From assembly GCA_003254925.1 (NCBI GenBank), contig QANZ01009168.1, positions 1-64,000 on the forward strand: DNA of 64,000 nt, in the 5' to 3' direction. Source of the DNA: Chamaecrista fasciculata. Its lineage: Eukaryota; Streptophyta; Magnoliopsida; Fabales; Fabaceae. The position numbers were made by a program, and so were the translations under genes. Positions within the stretch are counted from its first letter, which is position 1, and every line of letters begins with the position of its first letter. Under the pieces are notes generated by a model that was not told where the DNA came from, ran no database searches, and saw only the letters and a list, made by a program, of their open reading frames with translations. This document shows positions 44,924 to 56,659 of the stretch, in pieces.

Positions 44924-45473
44924 TCATAGGAATTCTAAAACATCAATTAATTTCATATTATTAACAGGCTTACCGATGATCCGATCTTGAGATATCATTT
45001 TACTAGACATACTGACCGGAGGTTCACGAGAGAATACACTGGACCACCTACCAGCTTTTGCCCCGAGATCAGTCAATCCTAATGTAAATAACTGGTCTAA
45101 TGCATTTTCAAACTCAATTAATCCTGACAGGGAGGACATGGAGGATTGATCGATTTCGTAAAAGCCTTTTTCTCCGAAATTCACCATAGAAGGCAGTAAA
45201 TATACTTTGTATCGATCGTCATTCAGAGGTGATCCAGCAATTTCTTTGAGACACTGAAGAGGAATATAAAGAACATCAAGAACATACAAAACCTAGGTCA
45301 ATTGATGAAAATAATTTTACCAACCCAAAAGTAGGTTTTCGCCAGGTAATGTAGGTAGTCAGGGTGATCTGGTTTGAATTGAACGACTGACGGATCCTCT
45401 CGTCTTTCATCCTTATCCTTTGTGAAGGAGAGCTTGGTCAGAATGAACGTTACCCTATCATGCGGCTTATCCT
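44924..45473 (-). pseudogene. Unrecognised gene fragment, two exons, possibly broken
   Basis: On the minus strand, codons from about 45473 to 45324 read KWLKKEDKPHDRVTFILTKL, then SFTKDKDERREDPSVVQFKP and DHPDYLHYLAKTYFW. After a short intron ending CCTAG, bases 45293-44924 read VLYVLDVLYIPLQCLKEIAG, SPLNDDRYKVYLLPSMVNFG, ... DRIIGKPVNNMKLIDVLEFL and stop. Composition, charge pattern and the in-phase exon join look like real protein. The upstream frame, however, has a stop before any ATG, and the nearby ATG (MEEDNSAD) is in a different frame and soon closes. I do not recognise the family. It may be a pseudogene, or a gene whose true first exon lies further right. Confidence 0.5.
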
Positions 45474-45739
45474 CTTTTTTTAGCCATTTTAGTCTGCCGA
45501 ATTATCTTCTTCCATGGCTGGATGAAGCAGTTAAAGAGATAGCAGGTATGAAGAAGAACAATAAAATGCGGATGTGAAAAGAAAATTGAGGCACACAAAG
45601 AAATATGAGAGAACACGAGTAAAGCAAGAGAAGAGGATTAGCAGAGGGATATTCTAAAAAATGAGCGGGAAAGGCTACTCCAATTATAATAAAATATCGA
45701 AACCCACACCAGAAAACGGTTACGCATTGTTGCGAATAT

Positions 45740-47345
45740 TTAACATTTTAACTAGACTAAAACTTGAGTAGTTTTGAGAGTTTCTTTGCGATTTCGGGAC
45801 CAATTTGAGCCAAATTTCAGTGAGTTTGGAGGTTTTTCAAAGTGTTCTTGAAGTTCCTAGTGGATTCCATGCATTTCCCAGCCAAATCCGTGTGTTTTTG
45901 GGTGAGTTTGAAACTTTTCTGAAATTGCAATTTAGTCCCTGCGATTCTGCTTCTTTCTCATTTTCTTTACATTTTTGGTCCAATTTCTGAGATATCTATG
46001 ACTTAGGGACTAAAATGGAGTTTTTGGAGGAGTTTTGGGACACTTTGCAATGTTATTTCTAGAATTTGGGACTAAAATGAATGACATCTAAAGGTTTCAG
46101 GACTAAATCGTAATTATAAAGGACTAATCTGTAATTTGTCCCTGACACCATTAGGCCCAAAGTTTGACCCGAAGTCAAAATTCCAGATGTGACCCACCTA
46201 CTCCTCTAAAACTTCAGTTTGGTCCCTCTACAAGCTTAAAGGACCTAAATGAAAGAAACAAAAACATGATGATGGGGGGCTAAAGTGCAATTTTCACATT
46301 CTCTTTGTTTTCCTCTCTTCCTTCCGTTTTCTTTCTTCTCTCTCAGTTTTTCTTTTATTTTTTTTATTTTTAGTTTTATTTATTTAGTTTATGTGTTTTA
46401 TTTTTACATTTTGTCTTTTATTTTACTTTTACTTTTTGTATATTGATTTTCTTTAACTTTTGCTTTCTCATTTCTTTACTTTTACTTAGTTTTATTTATT
46501 TCGTTTTAATTTACTTTATGTCCTATTTATCTATTTTAATGTCATTTTTATCCTAGTTTATTTGTATATATTTAGTTTTAAATTTAATTTTCCCTTATTT
46601 AATTTTTCCTTTTTTATCTATCAATATTTATTTTCTCTATTTCTTTTATCTTTAATATATCTTAAATTATCTTTTAATTTTACATCTAAAAGAAAATACC
46701 AAAAAAATAAAAAAATGACAAAACTCCAAAAAAATAAAAAATATAAAAAAAGGTTTGAGAGGAATAAGCTTTTGATCTAAATTTGTCATGACAAAATCAC
46801 TCATTACAAATCAATCAGCCCGATTTTGGTTATGATCAATTAAGACCATTATCTTCTTTTTCCCAAACACAAACATTTTAATCAATTTCCGAACTACGTG
46901 GGCTTTGATCCCTTAATCGGGTACGTAGGCCCTAGACTCTCACTCTAGGTCAAGTCCAACTTTGTAAATATTTTGTTTTTGTTTTCTTATTTTCTTTTAT
47001 TCTTGTGTGACTTTTGTTTTATCTAAATTTTAAGGATGATTAATTTTAAAAATGTCAGGGCCATTTCATTTTTGTATAATTATTTTTGGGTAACCGTCCA
47101 TTTGGATGGGTATCGTGGGGTGCCTAATACCTTCCCCATGATTCAAATGACTCCCGAACTCATCTTTGGTTCAAGACCAATTTTTCTTCATTTTTGCCTT
47201 ATCCACCACATTTTTTGAATTTATTTTCGAAAAATCCTTTTATTAATTTTTCCAAGTTTTTTTTATAAAATTTGGTGGCGACTCCTTTTTCAAAGTCATA
47301 AACGACGTCTCTCTCCGGGATGTCAGGCGTGACACTAATGATAAT
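45740..47345. mobile_element. Probable LTR-retrotransposon fossil (Ty3/Gypsy, Tat/Ogre-like leader)
   Basis: The stretch contains phrases typical of the long terminal repeat and leader of large plant Ty3/Gypsy elements: cgaactacgtgggctttgat, cgggtacgtaggccctagac and aaatttggtggcgactcctt. No gag or pol reading frame is visible, so only a terminal-repeat/leader part remains. It looks old and broken. The ends are approximate and no second terminal repeat was found in the window. Confidence 0.45.
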
Positions 47346-47495
47346 ACTAATTTAATTTATTAAGTTAAATATTTTGTAGACTATATTTAAAATAATTAAT
47401 AAGATCTTTCGGGTTCACTCACTAGTCCAATTCTTAAAATGTTGGATGGAACAAAAACTAGGGCTTAGAGTGCAAGAGAGAGAGAGAAAGAAAGA

Positions 47496-50338
47496 ATGGG
47501 AGGCAAGGGAAGAAAACGAAGGGAAAAGAATTTCAGAGCAGCTCATGGAGGATACAACACACTCCCTCCGCCGCCTGATCATTCCAAACTCGATGTCTTG
47601 CCCTCCAAACTACGTCAGATCATCTCTTTCACTTCTTCCCAGCCCCAAGGTTTCTTTTCCTTCTTCTTCTTCTTTTCTACTTTCTACTTCAGTTTTTTGG
47701 CTCTCAACATTTTCATTTTTCCTTTTCCATCTTGCTTTTTCAGGAGCTGCAAGCTTATCCAAAGATGTCAAACAGCCGAAGAAAAGGGAGGGCGGCGTTG
47801 GCCAAAATGTAAGTTTTGGTTGAATATTCCTTTTCAGGCGCTGATGCTTTTTCTGTTGATGCTTGAAGTTGAAAATAAAAGATGCGGCTACTAGTATTTA
47901 GAGTATTGCAACTTTGGACTTATTATCCCATGAAGTCACTGAACTTAGTTAAATCTCCCTTTACCTGGGGTTGCTGAAAAGAATATTGATTTTGCTATAT
48001 CTGAAATTATTGTAAAATTGAGTATAGAGGAGATTAGCTGTTTTGTTATGCTTCTTAATTGTGATAGCTGCTTGGTTTTCATTCCTGTCATTTGTGTCAA
48101 ATATGATTTACACTTTCATAGAATATCTTTTATTCAATTTGACGCTAGTTTTATTTTGCAATTAGCACATTCTTTTCATCATAGGCCTAGACTCAAGTTG
48201 TGTTGAAATTTCTCTGTCTTCTATTTCCTGATGTCCTTTATTGTAGTTTATTTGATATCGAAACGTTGTGATTCAAACTTCTAATGCTACTAATGACATT
48301 TTTCTTTGCCTAATAGATTTGGAAGAAGTGTTAGCTATATGAAAATTCTTCTACTTTGAACAATAATCTTTGGAGTGGTTTGTCATGGTGTATCTAGTTT
48401 TTTTTTTAAATCCCTTCACCCAATTTGGAAAAAAGAAACTGTTTCCATTATTTTAAGTTGTAACTGATAGACTTATGAATGCTGAGGCTGTTAGCACGAG
48501 CTAAATGATGGTATAGCTATGCTGTTTAGTGTATATATATAGTTGCAATTTTGATCACAGTGGTTACAGTTGATTCAAGTACTGTACACAACACATAACA
48601 AACAAGGTATATCTTAATAATGTCATCACATGAATATATAGGAATAGCCATCTAAAAGGATAACAAGGTATACCTTTTGAGGTGTATATGGATTTGTGGT
48701 AGGGCGTGTGTCTGCATTACCAAGGGCTGAGGAGAGAAAATAAGGTGTCGGTAGTACCTAGCCCCCTCCATGTCACTACCCCCTCCATGTTTATTGACGC
48801 CAAGTTATTTGAGTGCTTTCGTTGAGTCATTTTCATCTAGATTTGGATTCAATTTACCTCTTGGACTAGCACGGGACCAGTTCAACTTCAATCCAGAAAC
48901 ATGAAACGCCTTTCATATATATATATATTGTGTTCCATGTTATTTATAGGAAAATTCTTTTTATTTAATATTTTCTCTTATTGCAGAACATCCATTCAAA
49001 GGAAAAGGTTGAAGATCAACACACAGATAACAAACAGGGTGATATTGATGGACAATCCAAGTCACTTCAGCATGAAGATAGTAGTGATGAACAACTTAGG
49101 CAGAGTAGTGGGAATGAGAAAAACAAGAAAAAGAGAAAGAGGAAGGAGGTTAAAGATCTCAGGTTTGAAATGGAAGTAGAGAAATCAAAATCTCAATTAA
49201 AAAGACGGGATCGAAAGAAAAAGTAAGTAAAACAAAATATACATAATTTTCTTTGCTATCAAGTTTTTTATGGATTCACTCTGTACTTTTTCTCTAAATT
49301 ATTTTCTTTGATTTAATTTATTCCATATTAGTTCTTACCAGTTGGTTTATTGGTATTTCCTCAATAATGCAAATGATAAATTGAGAAGATTATATCTTTG
49401 GAATATTGCAAAACTGAGGGGTTTTTGGCTGCATATATGTTGATGCTTTATGCTGTCTTGGTTTTTAAATCTTGGTATTATCAATTGATTTCTTGGACAA
49501 AGAAAAATCTTAAAAGCAAGGTCTCCTTCATGTTCAGATTCTTTATAATTTGAAGATTCACATATATCCCAAATTGAAAGGGTTCTCTCTTTCATTTTCT
49601 TATCCTAAGTACCACTATTATAATCTCAAATCATTAGGTTGAATTTATGGTAAAAGAAAACTTTTCGTTTTCATATTGAAAAATATGAAAACCTGAAACC
49701 TGGATGTAAGGGCTTTGCTTTTGTTTTTAATATATTTCTATTTTCATTTCCCAGGACTTATAAGTGGCAGGATATTGTAAGTTAGCAGAGTCCAGAATGC
49801 TAATCTTGGTTATTTTAAATTTTTTATTAGTAATTACCGATATGTTTAAATTATATAAGTGCTTTCCTGTTTCACAGTATGTGCCTTATACGCCATTTGG
49901 AATTAAACTTGTGAAGACGTTCGCTTAAAAACCTGAGCACTCCACACAAATTTAGCTGACTTGTCCTGATTACTATGTTTGTCTAGATATCTAGAGGCTA
50001 GAAAGAAGAAGCACAAAAAAGCCAATGCAGAAGAAAATTTGGACTTTCCTGGGAAGGAGAAAATAAAATTTGGAGACATTGTAGAAGCTCCACCAAAGCT
50101 AAATGTTATTCCTAAGGTAGTTCATTGTTGGACCTTTTGCATTATTATAGTGAAACAATCAACATCCAAATTTAAAGAAAATGTTTGATCTTGTGTGTTG
50201 AAGGCTTTCAAGAATGGCCATGATGCTTCACAAGAAAGACTTCGACTCAAGGCCATAGAGGCATACCGGAGTCGCAAGGGATGGACTTCAAGGCCGGGAA
50301 GTCACCTGCCACCTCAAGTGACTACATCGTCCCCATAA
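47496..50338 (+). CDS. CCDC137-like lysine-rich nuclear/nucleolar protein, 5 exons, 239 aa
   Basis: Exons 47496-47649, 47744-47808, 48987-49222, 49987-50116 and 50204-50338 join in frame to 239 residues. The N-terminus MGGKGRKRREKNFRAAHGGY is basic. The middle (exon 3) is acidic then Lys/Arg-rich with a predicted coiled coil (KEVKDLRFEMEVEKSKSQLK). The C-terminal part contains KIKFGDIVEAPPKL and AFKNGHDASQERLRLKAIEA plus YRSRKGW, the blocks I associate with the eukaryotic CCDC137 family. Animal CCDC137 is a nucleolar/chromosome-periphery protein; for the plant form a nucleolar place is inference from the basic composition. The introns are GT-AG. The exon 1 to 2 join is G|GA (PQGAASLSKD). Confidence 0.85.
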
Positions 50339-50802
50339 ATCATTTTCAGCATAGAATCATCTGTACTCTGTGCATAATCGGGGCATCTATGTCTATCAAA
50401 TGAAGGTTATAGCTGGATTATCAAATTTATGCAGCTTTTCCTTCTTTCAGGTTGGTTGGTTTGTTACTTATTTAATAGCAATTTTGTTACTTGTAAATGG
50501 GGAAGTAGAGTATCGTCCATGAGAAGGCAATTGCTAGAGTGATGTGATAGCTTTAACTCTCAAGTTTGGTTGAAAAGAGATATTATTGAATCTTTTAGTA
50601 GACTTTCGTTTGAGGGGAAACCCAAAATTACTGTGTTCTCAATGTTATCGAGTCTGAAAAATATGCATCGTCATTTAACAGAGATAATGTTAGAAGCCCA
50701 ATTCAGCCTAGCATTCTAGGAAGCTCTATCCATTTCTAATCTACATGAAGGGTCCAATTGCATTTCTGAAGTTTTCTTATTTAATTATAAGTATTTATTT
50801 TA

Positions 50803-51182
50803 AGGTAAAAACACTAATTTCTTCCCCAAATTTTACATCAACTATCAATTTCGTCCCCACTCTTTTCTTACCGTCAATTTCGTCTCCAATGTTTCTCATT
50901 TTTGTCAATTTTATCCTTCGCTCTTTAGCCAAATATTAACGACAGAATTTACATGACTAATGATATATAATGTAAAATTCATAGAAAAAGAAAGTTAAAT
51001 CCTAACTCATTGAAAAATAGGATGCAATTTTTCATTAATTTATTGAAAGAAGTTAGTTAAAGGATAAAATTGATCAAAATGTAAAATATTAGGGACGAAA
51101 TTGACAGCAAAAAAAGATTAAGGACAAAATTGACTGTTGGTGTAAAGTTTGAGGACGAAATTATTACTTTTTACCTTATTTT
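50803..51182. mobile_element. TIR element with 'tcaatttcgtcccc' arms (copy 2)
   Basis: Same family and orientation as 29452-29988: left ggtaaaaacactaatttctt, centre gccaaatattaacgacagaa and gatatataatgtaaaattca, right ggacgaaattgacagcaaaa. The arms carry fewer tandem units, so it is about 155 bp shorter. It lies about 465 bp after the CCDC137-like stop codon. Confidence 0.85.
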
Positions 51183-51827
51183 AATTATGTTTAGCACTTA
51201 TCCACTAACAGCATATTAGCATTATGTTGAGACAGCTACTTTCCCATAGGCCATCGTTCTCCCTTAGGTTTATTGTACACTACAGAGCATTATGATTTAT
51301 GAATGCTCCTTTCATTGTTGTTTGATGTATGAAGAATATTATTTGCTATTCGAAGTGTTCTAGATCCTAGCACTTGCTTTTCCAAGTATTGAAGATAATT
51401 TAGTATAGATTCAAGGATCAAAAAGTATAAAATTAATTCAAATTTAGAGACCAAATATTTGATAATTAAAATATTTTAGGAATCAAATCGTGTATTTTAA
51501 TTATTCAGCAACTGATGATGTAAATTTAATGACCAAATAGTGTGGTTTTTTTTAAAAAATAAGTCAAAATGCTAAGAAAAAAAAAGAAATTCAAAATCTG
51601 GCTGAGATCGCCTTGAATCTTACAATCCTACTCAAAAAATTGCTATCTTACCGCAATCTCAATCATTTCCGGTGACAGATACAAATAATAACAAAATAAT
51701 CGGCTATCTTGCTTGTTATCATCTCTAAATCAAACAGGTTTAAAGAAGCCATTAAAAATAATGAAACATTACCCCTAGTGGGTCCGTGGCTTGAATGTGT
51801 GATTAAACTAGAAATTGTCATTGACCC

Positions 51828-51902
51828 ATCATATCATATCATATCATATCTTTTTTTTTTTTGTCATAACGAATATCAATTCATTATATCATATCATATC
51901 TA
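51828..51902. repeat. (ATCAT)n microsatellite in two blocks
   Basis: atcatatcatatcatatc tracts at about 51828-51850 and 51885-51902, separated by a T run. Confidence 0.85.
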
Positions 51903-51949
51903 TCCTAAAGCAAGGTATTAACTTTGCCATCCATTACGTCCATACCCAT

Positions 51950-52182
51950 ATGCATGGAGCTCATATGTTGTTGTATATCTTTTATCTATTTTAGGAGAGT
52001 TAGATCTATATATTTTCTTCTTGGCAGTGTTAAGTGAGTTTTTTTGTTATTCTCCTATGTAATTTGTCTAAGTTTCGTGGCTGGTCTTCATTATAATATG
52101 TATGCATTGATCTATCTTCTTTGTATGTATGACTTTATGTTTTCTCTATGAATGAATTTTTTATGGTGATTCTGACCAAAAA
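51950..52182 (+). mobile_element. Possible 3' tail of an L1-type LINE
   Basis: T-rich and non-coding, ending gaatgaattttttatggtga then ttctgaccaaaaaaaaa. It resembles the tail at 34220-34768. No coding part remains. Confidence 0.35.
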
Positions 52183-52485
52183 AAAATACAAATAATTTAA
52201 TTTCTTCACTGCATAAAGAACTCGGGCCTTGAATAATTTAATATGTATGTTTTAATTTTGGTAAGGAGTTTGAATATGTATTTGGGTAATAATTTAATTT
52301 CTTCTACTTTCACTATTTTAACGGGTCGAACATCTCTTTAACTCACATTTAAAGTGATTGTTTTTATTAGTGCTCAGGCTTTCCTCGATTGATCTGGCAG
52401 TAGAATTCGGCATTTCAGAAAAATAAAATAAAAATAAGGCCAATTTTCTTTTTTGAAGAAAAAATTGGAACTTAATCCTAGCCTA

Positions 52486-52815
52486 GGAAGCATGGACACT
52501 TCATTTTGAGGGCGTGTCGCCGTGTCAGACACGTGTCAGTGTCCGACGCCCATACGACACCGACACGACACATATTCACAAATTTTAGAATATAAATCAA
52601 ATTTTTATAACTTTAACATGACAGACAAAATAAAATAATAGTAGATATAACATATTATGAATAAAAATTGTAATTTTAAATTTTTCATTAAAAATTATGA
52701 ATATTTAATTATTTTTATATATAAATATATGCTGTGTCGTGTCAAGTAATTTTGAAAGTTTGGCGTGTCGCTGTGTTCGTGTCCCGTGTCCGTGTCAGTG
52801 TCCATGCTTCATAGA
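52486..52815. mobile_element. 'cgtgtcgtgtc' hAT-like MITE
   Basis: Inverted ends gaagcatggacac and gtgtccatgcttc, with oligomeric subterminal motifs (gtgtcagacacgtgtcagtg, gtgtcgctgtgttcgtgtcc) around an AT-rich centre. This is a widespread plant MITE type. Confidence 0.75.
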
Positions 52816-52819
52816 GTTC

Positions 52820-53440
52820 AAGAAACCAATATGTGTGGCTGTTTAAAATCCAGTAATGAGATAACTAGAATATATATAATTTCCTAAAAAATTGAAACAA
52901 TTGATGATGAATTATAAAACAGAGGCAAAAAAGGGGGTTATATAAACAATCCATTTCCCTGTGTACAGTTTTGTGAACCATTGAATGTGATGGTCTGATG
53001 GAATATTTTTTTCATGGTGGAAAGCAAAATTTTACGATGAGCTTTACTGGTTTTTTTTCTTTTAGTTTTTCATTAAAAAATAGAAAAAGTAATAGAGAAA
53101 GAATATAATGATTAAGATGGCTGCTAATAGCATCATTTTTTTAATGATTTGAAGGAGTTTCATGAATCATGATGATGGTGTGCTAATAGCAATTTGGAAC
53201 TCCCTCTCATTAGCGCATTAACAATTATAATCAAGGAATGGTGTGCTTGAAGTACTAATGCTGGACATTAAAATACAGTTCAGTGATGGACTGATGGGTG
53301 AGATTAAACTGACTAGTTATTTGTAAGGGCGCCCCACCAAATTCAGTGATCCCATATTATATAACACTTGTTGTCAATTTTAATGATATTTTTTAGTTGA
53401 ATAATGATAGTGACTCATATATGTTGCATGCATATATATA
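52820..53440. other. Intergenic DNA
   Basis: No gene or clear repeat is seen, apart from an (AT)n run at about 53431-53450 that borders the Helitron. Confidence 0.4.
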
Positions 53441-53450
53441 TATATATATA

Positions 53451-53630
53451 CTAGGGGCTTTGCGTGTCCTAACGGGCACACAAATATGTATGTAGAATAA
53501 ATAAGGGACTAAATTGTTAACTTAGTAAAGAAAGAGAGACCAAATAGTAAATTTTCTCTTATTTTTAATTTCATAGACTATAGCTTTAAACATGGACGAC
53601 CAGAAAAGGGTGGAGCCATATAATATAAGA
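53451..53630 (-). mobile_element. Complete non-autonomous Helitron, 180 bp (copy 2)
   Basis: Same ends as the copy at 7203-7384: minus-strand TCTTATATTATATGG start and AAAGCCCCTAG end. It sits between A and T inside an (AT)n tract. The 3' hairpin is weaker (GCGTGT against GCACAC), with two changed positions. Overall identity with copy 1 is high by eye, with roughly a dozen differences. Confidence 0.85.
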
Positions 53631-53677
53631 TATATATATATATATATCAAATAGGAAGATATTCTGATTTTTATTTT

Positions 53678-54063
53678 ATAGAAAACTTATTATTTGGTAT
53701 CTAAATTTGTACGGAATCCATTAATAAGTTTTCAAATAATCGAAATATATAATTTAATTTCTAAAATAATATAGTTGTCAGCTATTTGATCTCTTGTGAG
53801 TAGCTAGCTAGTGATGATATATATAATCCCTAAATTTGAACTAATTTGATATTTTTTATTCTTAAATTTTTACTAAACATAATACTATTTGGTTATTGAA
53901 TTTATATTAAATCTTTACTTTTTGGTCCCTAAATTTGACTCAGAGACCAAATTATTGACAATTGTGATCAAGAACTAAATAATATATTTTGATTATTCAA
54001 AGACTGATTAATTGTCTCGATCGGTGTAAATTCAATTCAGGAACTAAATAATAAGTTTTCTCT
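53678..54063. mobile_element. TIR element with 'gaaaacttattatttggt' ends
   Basis: Left gaaaacttattatttggtat, right the mirror gaactaaataataagttttc. Inner phrases aatttgaactaatttgatat and tcccta-aatttgactc recur. The stretch at 51400-51560 may be a degraded relative. Confidence 0.75.
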
Positions 54064-54691
54064 TATTTTATGATACTTTCGACATTTATATATAATTACT
54101 AAAATGATACATCTTAAAATAAAAATATTAATTTTAAGAAAAAATAATAATTAAAAAGTACAAGCTTTTGGAAAAAACCATTGTCTTTCGATAAAATTAC
54201 TCTATATATATATACGTTCTCTTCTCCGGAAAAACATGAACTTAAATAGAAATCTTATAAATTAACATATTTTAATATATTATTCTATTTTAATAATAAT
54301 GATCAATATTAATATCATCTAGGTGATGTTTCATGATCACTTTCTCAATTAAATTTAAATTCATAATTAGTATTTTTCAACATTTGACTCATAAGTATAT
54401 AAAAAAAATAATAATAAAACAATTCAAAAACAAAAATCAAATTTGGCCCGTTCAACTAGTTCAGGCTAGTTTTATCGATTTTTAACCAACTCTTGAGAAG
54501 GTTGATTTTATTGGTGAATTGGACCAAACCACTAGCCGATTGCTGGTTCAATTGGTCCGATCTGATTTTTAAAACCATAAAATTAATAGAAAGCTAATAT
54601 TCCTATTTATTCAAGCTAAATTTTCTATTGGGTTTGTTTATTTATTAATTGCTTTGAAATGATAGATTTGAATTTGATGTCATTTTTTTTA

Positions 54692-56649
54692 GGGTAAATT
54701 GCAGTTTGGTACCCTGTAGTTAGGGCGGTTCCACTTTAATACCCTGAAAGAAAAATTTTTGCAGTTTGGTGCCCCGTGGTTTGCTCTGTTAGCGAATTGG
54801 TCCCCTGTGCTTTATTTTCGTTAGGATTTAACGGCAAATGTGATTGTGACCACGTTAAAATGTCAAAAACCTCCCAACAAGTCTTCTCTTATGCGTTTAA
54901 GTCCTTTCCCTTTACTAAATAGTCCTGATTTAATTACACTTTAATCCCAAAATTTTATGATTTATCAAAATAGTCCTTAGAACCTCAGAAGACAAATGAG
55001 CATCTATGTCCCAAAACTCTTCCTAACATTCCAATTTAGTCCTTAAAAATATTAAAAACTCTAAACCCTAAATTTCAAACCCTAAACCCTAAACCCTAAA
55101 TCCCCAAAATTTAATTTTTTTAATCTTCATCCTAAATCCCTAAACTCTTCCAAACATGATAATTTTTTCACAATCTCAATTCCTAATTTCTAATTTCTAA
55201 TCTTTCATACTCGTCGTTTCGCTGCCTTCTGTGTGAGTGTAATTAGCACCCTTATGCTAGAATTCTGTTAAATTAATCTGTTAAGTACCACATAAGCAAG
55301 GGTATAAAAGTAATTTTATTTAAAAAACCTAAAATCCATCCAAACTCAAACCCAAAAATGTAATACAAAAGACCTTAGATGCAATAGGGATCAAAATGCA
55401 ATACAAAAATAAAGTGGGGCTTAAATGTATAAAATTAACCCTTCCTCTAATTCCATTAGACACAAGACACAAAGGTGTGGATCTTCGTCGATGGAGTTCT
55501 GCATAATTGTTCTCTCGCACGGTGTTCGCCGGCCTCAACTACATCACCATGTTCTTCAACCAAAGACCCACCACCACCACACCGAAGCCTATTCCCACAG
55601 CCCGGACTCTAACTCCATCGCCCTCACCTTCAACCATCGCGGCGGCGCACCACCACCCACTTCCACTACGACCTAATTGCACCTATAGTTCCAAAACCTA
55701 AAAATCCTGTTCTAACATCAGATCTAGATCTCAAAAACATCATGAAACAGAGTTCCTACTTTGGATTCTCTGCTTCCACTGGAACGAGATTTCAATTGAA
55801 CTGCGTTTTAAGATGAAATCTAACAGTAGAAACTCTCCCAAACAATACAAAAACTGCTTGATTTTTGAAATTAGGTTTGGGAATCGGTGTGGCTTTGTTA
55901 GTTCTTGTAATTTTGGGATTGATTGGTTTGGCGTATTCTGTGTACAAGAAGAGAAGAAGAAATAGGTATGATAATGAGCAGATTTTGGGGACACTGAAAA
56001 GCTTGCCTGGTATGCCTCGAGAATTCTTGTTGAAGGAATTGAAGAAGGCGACGAACAATTTCGACGATAAGCATAAATTGGGAGAAGGTGGATTCGATGT
56101 TGTGTTCAGAGGGACATTGGCGAAAGAGAATTTGGAAGTTGCAGTGAAGAAATTCTCCAGAGATATTACCAAGAGTAAGGATGATTTCTTGGCAGAGCTT
56201 ACTATTACCAATCGACTTCGTCATAAGCATCTTGTGAGATTTAGGGATTTAGAGTTTAGGGTTTAGAATTTAGGGTTTAGGGTTTTTAATATTTTTAAGG
56301 ACTAAATTGAAATGTTTGGAAGAGTTTTGAGACATAGATGCTCATTTGTCTTTTGAGGTTCTAAGGACTATTTTGATAAATCATAAACTTTTGGGATTAA
56401 AGTGTAATTAAATAAGGACTATTTAGTAAAGGGAAAGGACTTAAACGCATAAGAGAAGACTTGTTGGGAGATTTTTGACATTTTAACGTGGTCACAATCA
56501 CATTTGCCGTTAAATCCTAACCGAAATAAAGCACAGGGGATCAATTCGCTAACAGAGCAAACCACGGGGCACCAAACTGCAAAAAATTTTCTTTCAGGGT
56601 ACTAAAGTGGAATCGCCCCTAACCACAGGGTACCAAACTGCAATTTACC
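54692..56649. mobile_element. Pack-type Mutator-like element with captured lectin-receptor-kinase fragment
   Basis: Terminal inverted repeats of about 400 bp (left gggtaaattgcagtttggta, right the mirror ggtaccaaactgcaatttac) are flanked by an identical 10-bp target duplication, an A, eight T and an A (54682-54691, 56650-56659). The 9-11 bp duplication and long arms point to the Mutator superfamily. The arms end inward in telomere-like taaaccctaaaccctaaatc. No transposase is present; the cargo between about 55500 and 56240 is host-gene sequence. Confidence 0.85.
55740..56266 (+). pseudogene. Captured L-type lectin receptor kinase fragment in the Pack-type element
   Basis: Bases 55740-55863 read KQSSYFGFSASTGTRFQLNC, VLR, a stop, then NLTVETLPNNTKTA and a second stop. 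This is the end of a legume-lectin domain; Trp is expected at each stop (TGG to TGA). From 55865 a 133-codon open frame gives the membrane helix (LGLGIGVALLVLVILGLIGL), the juxtamembrane part and the kinase N-lobe: MPREFLLKELKKATNNFDDK, the glycine loop LGEGGFDVVFRG (usual form GEGGFGVV) and AVKK with the ATP lysine, up to RLRHKHLVR. It then runs into the element's own arm (FRDLEFRV) and stops. Kinase catalytic and activation segments are absent, so it cannot be an active kinase. If expressed it would be a short membrane stub. Confidence 0.85.
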
Positions 56650-56659
56650 ATTTTTTTTA

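Noticed and set aside
55070-55110. Telomere-like AAACCCT repeats (also 56238-56285 mirrored)
   Set aside because: They are the inner ends of the Pack-type element arms, degenerate and mirrored, not an interstitial telomere or chromosome end.
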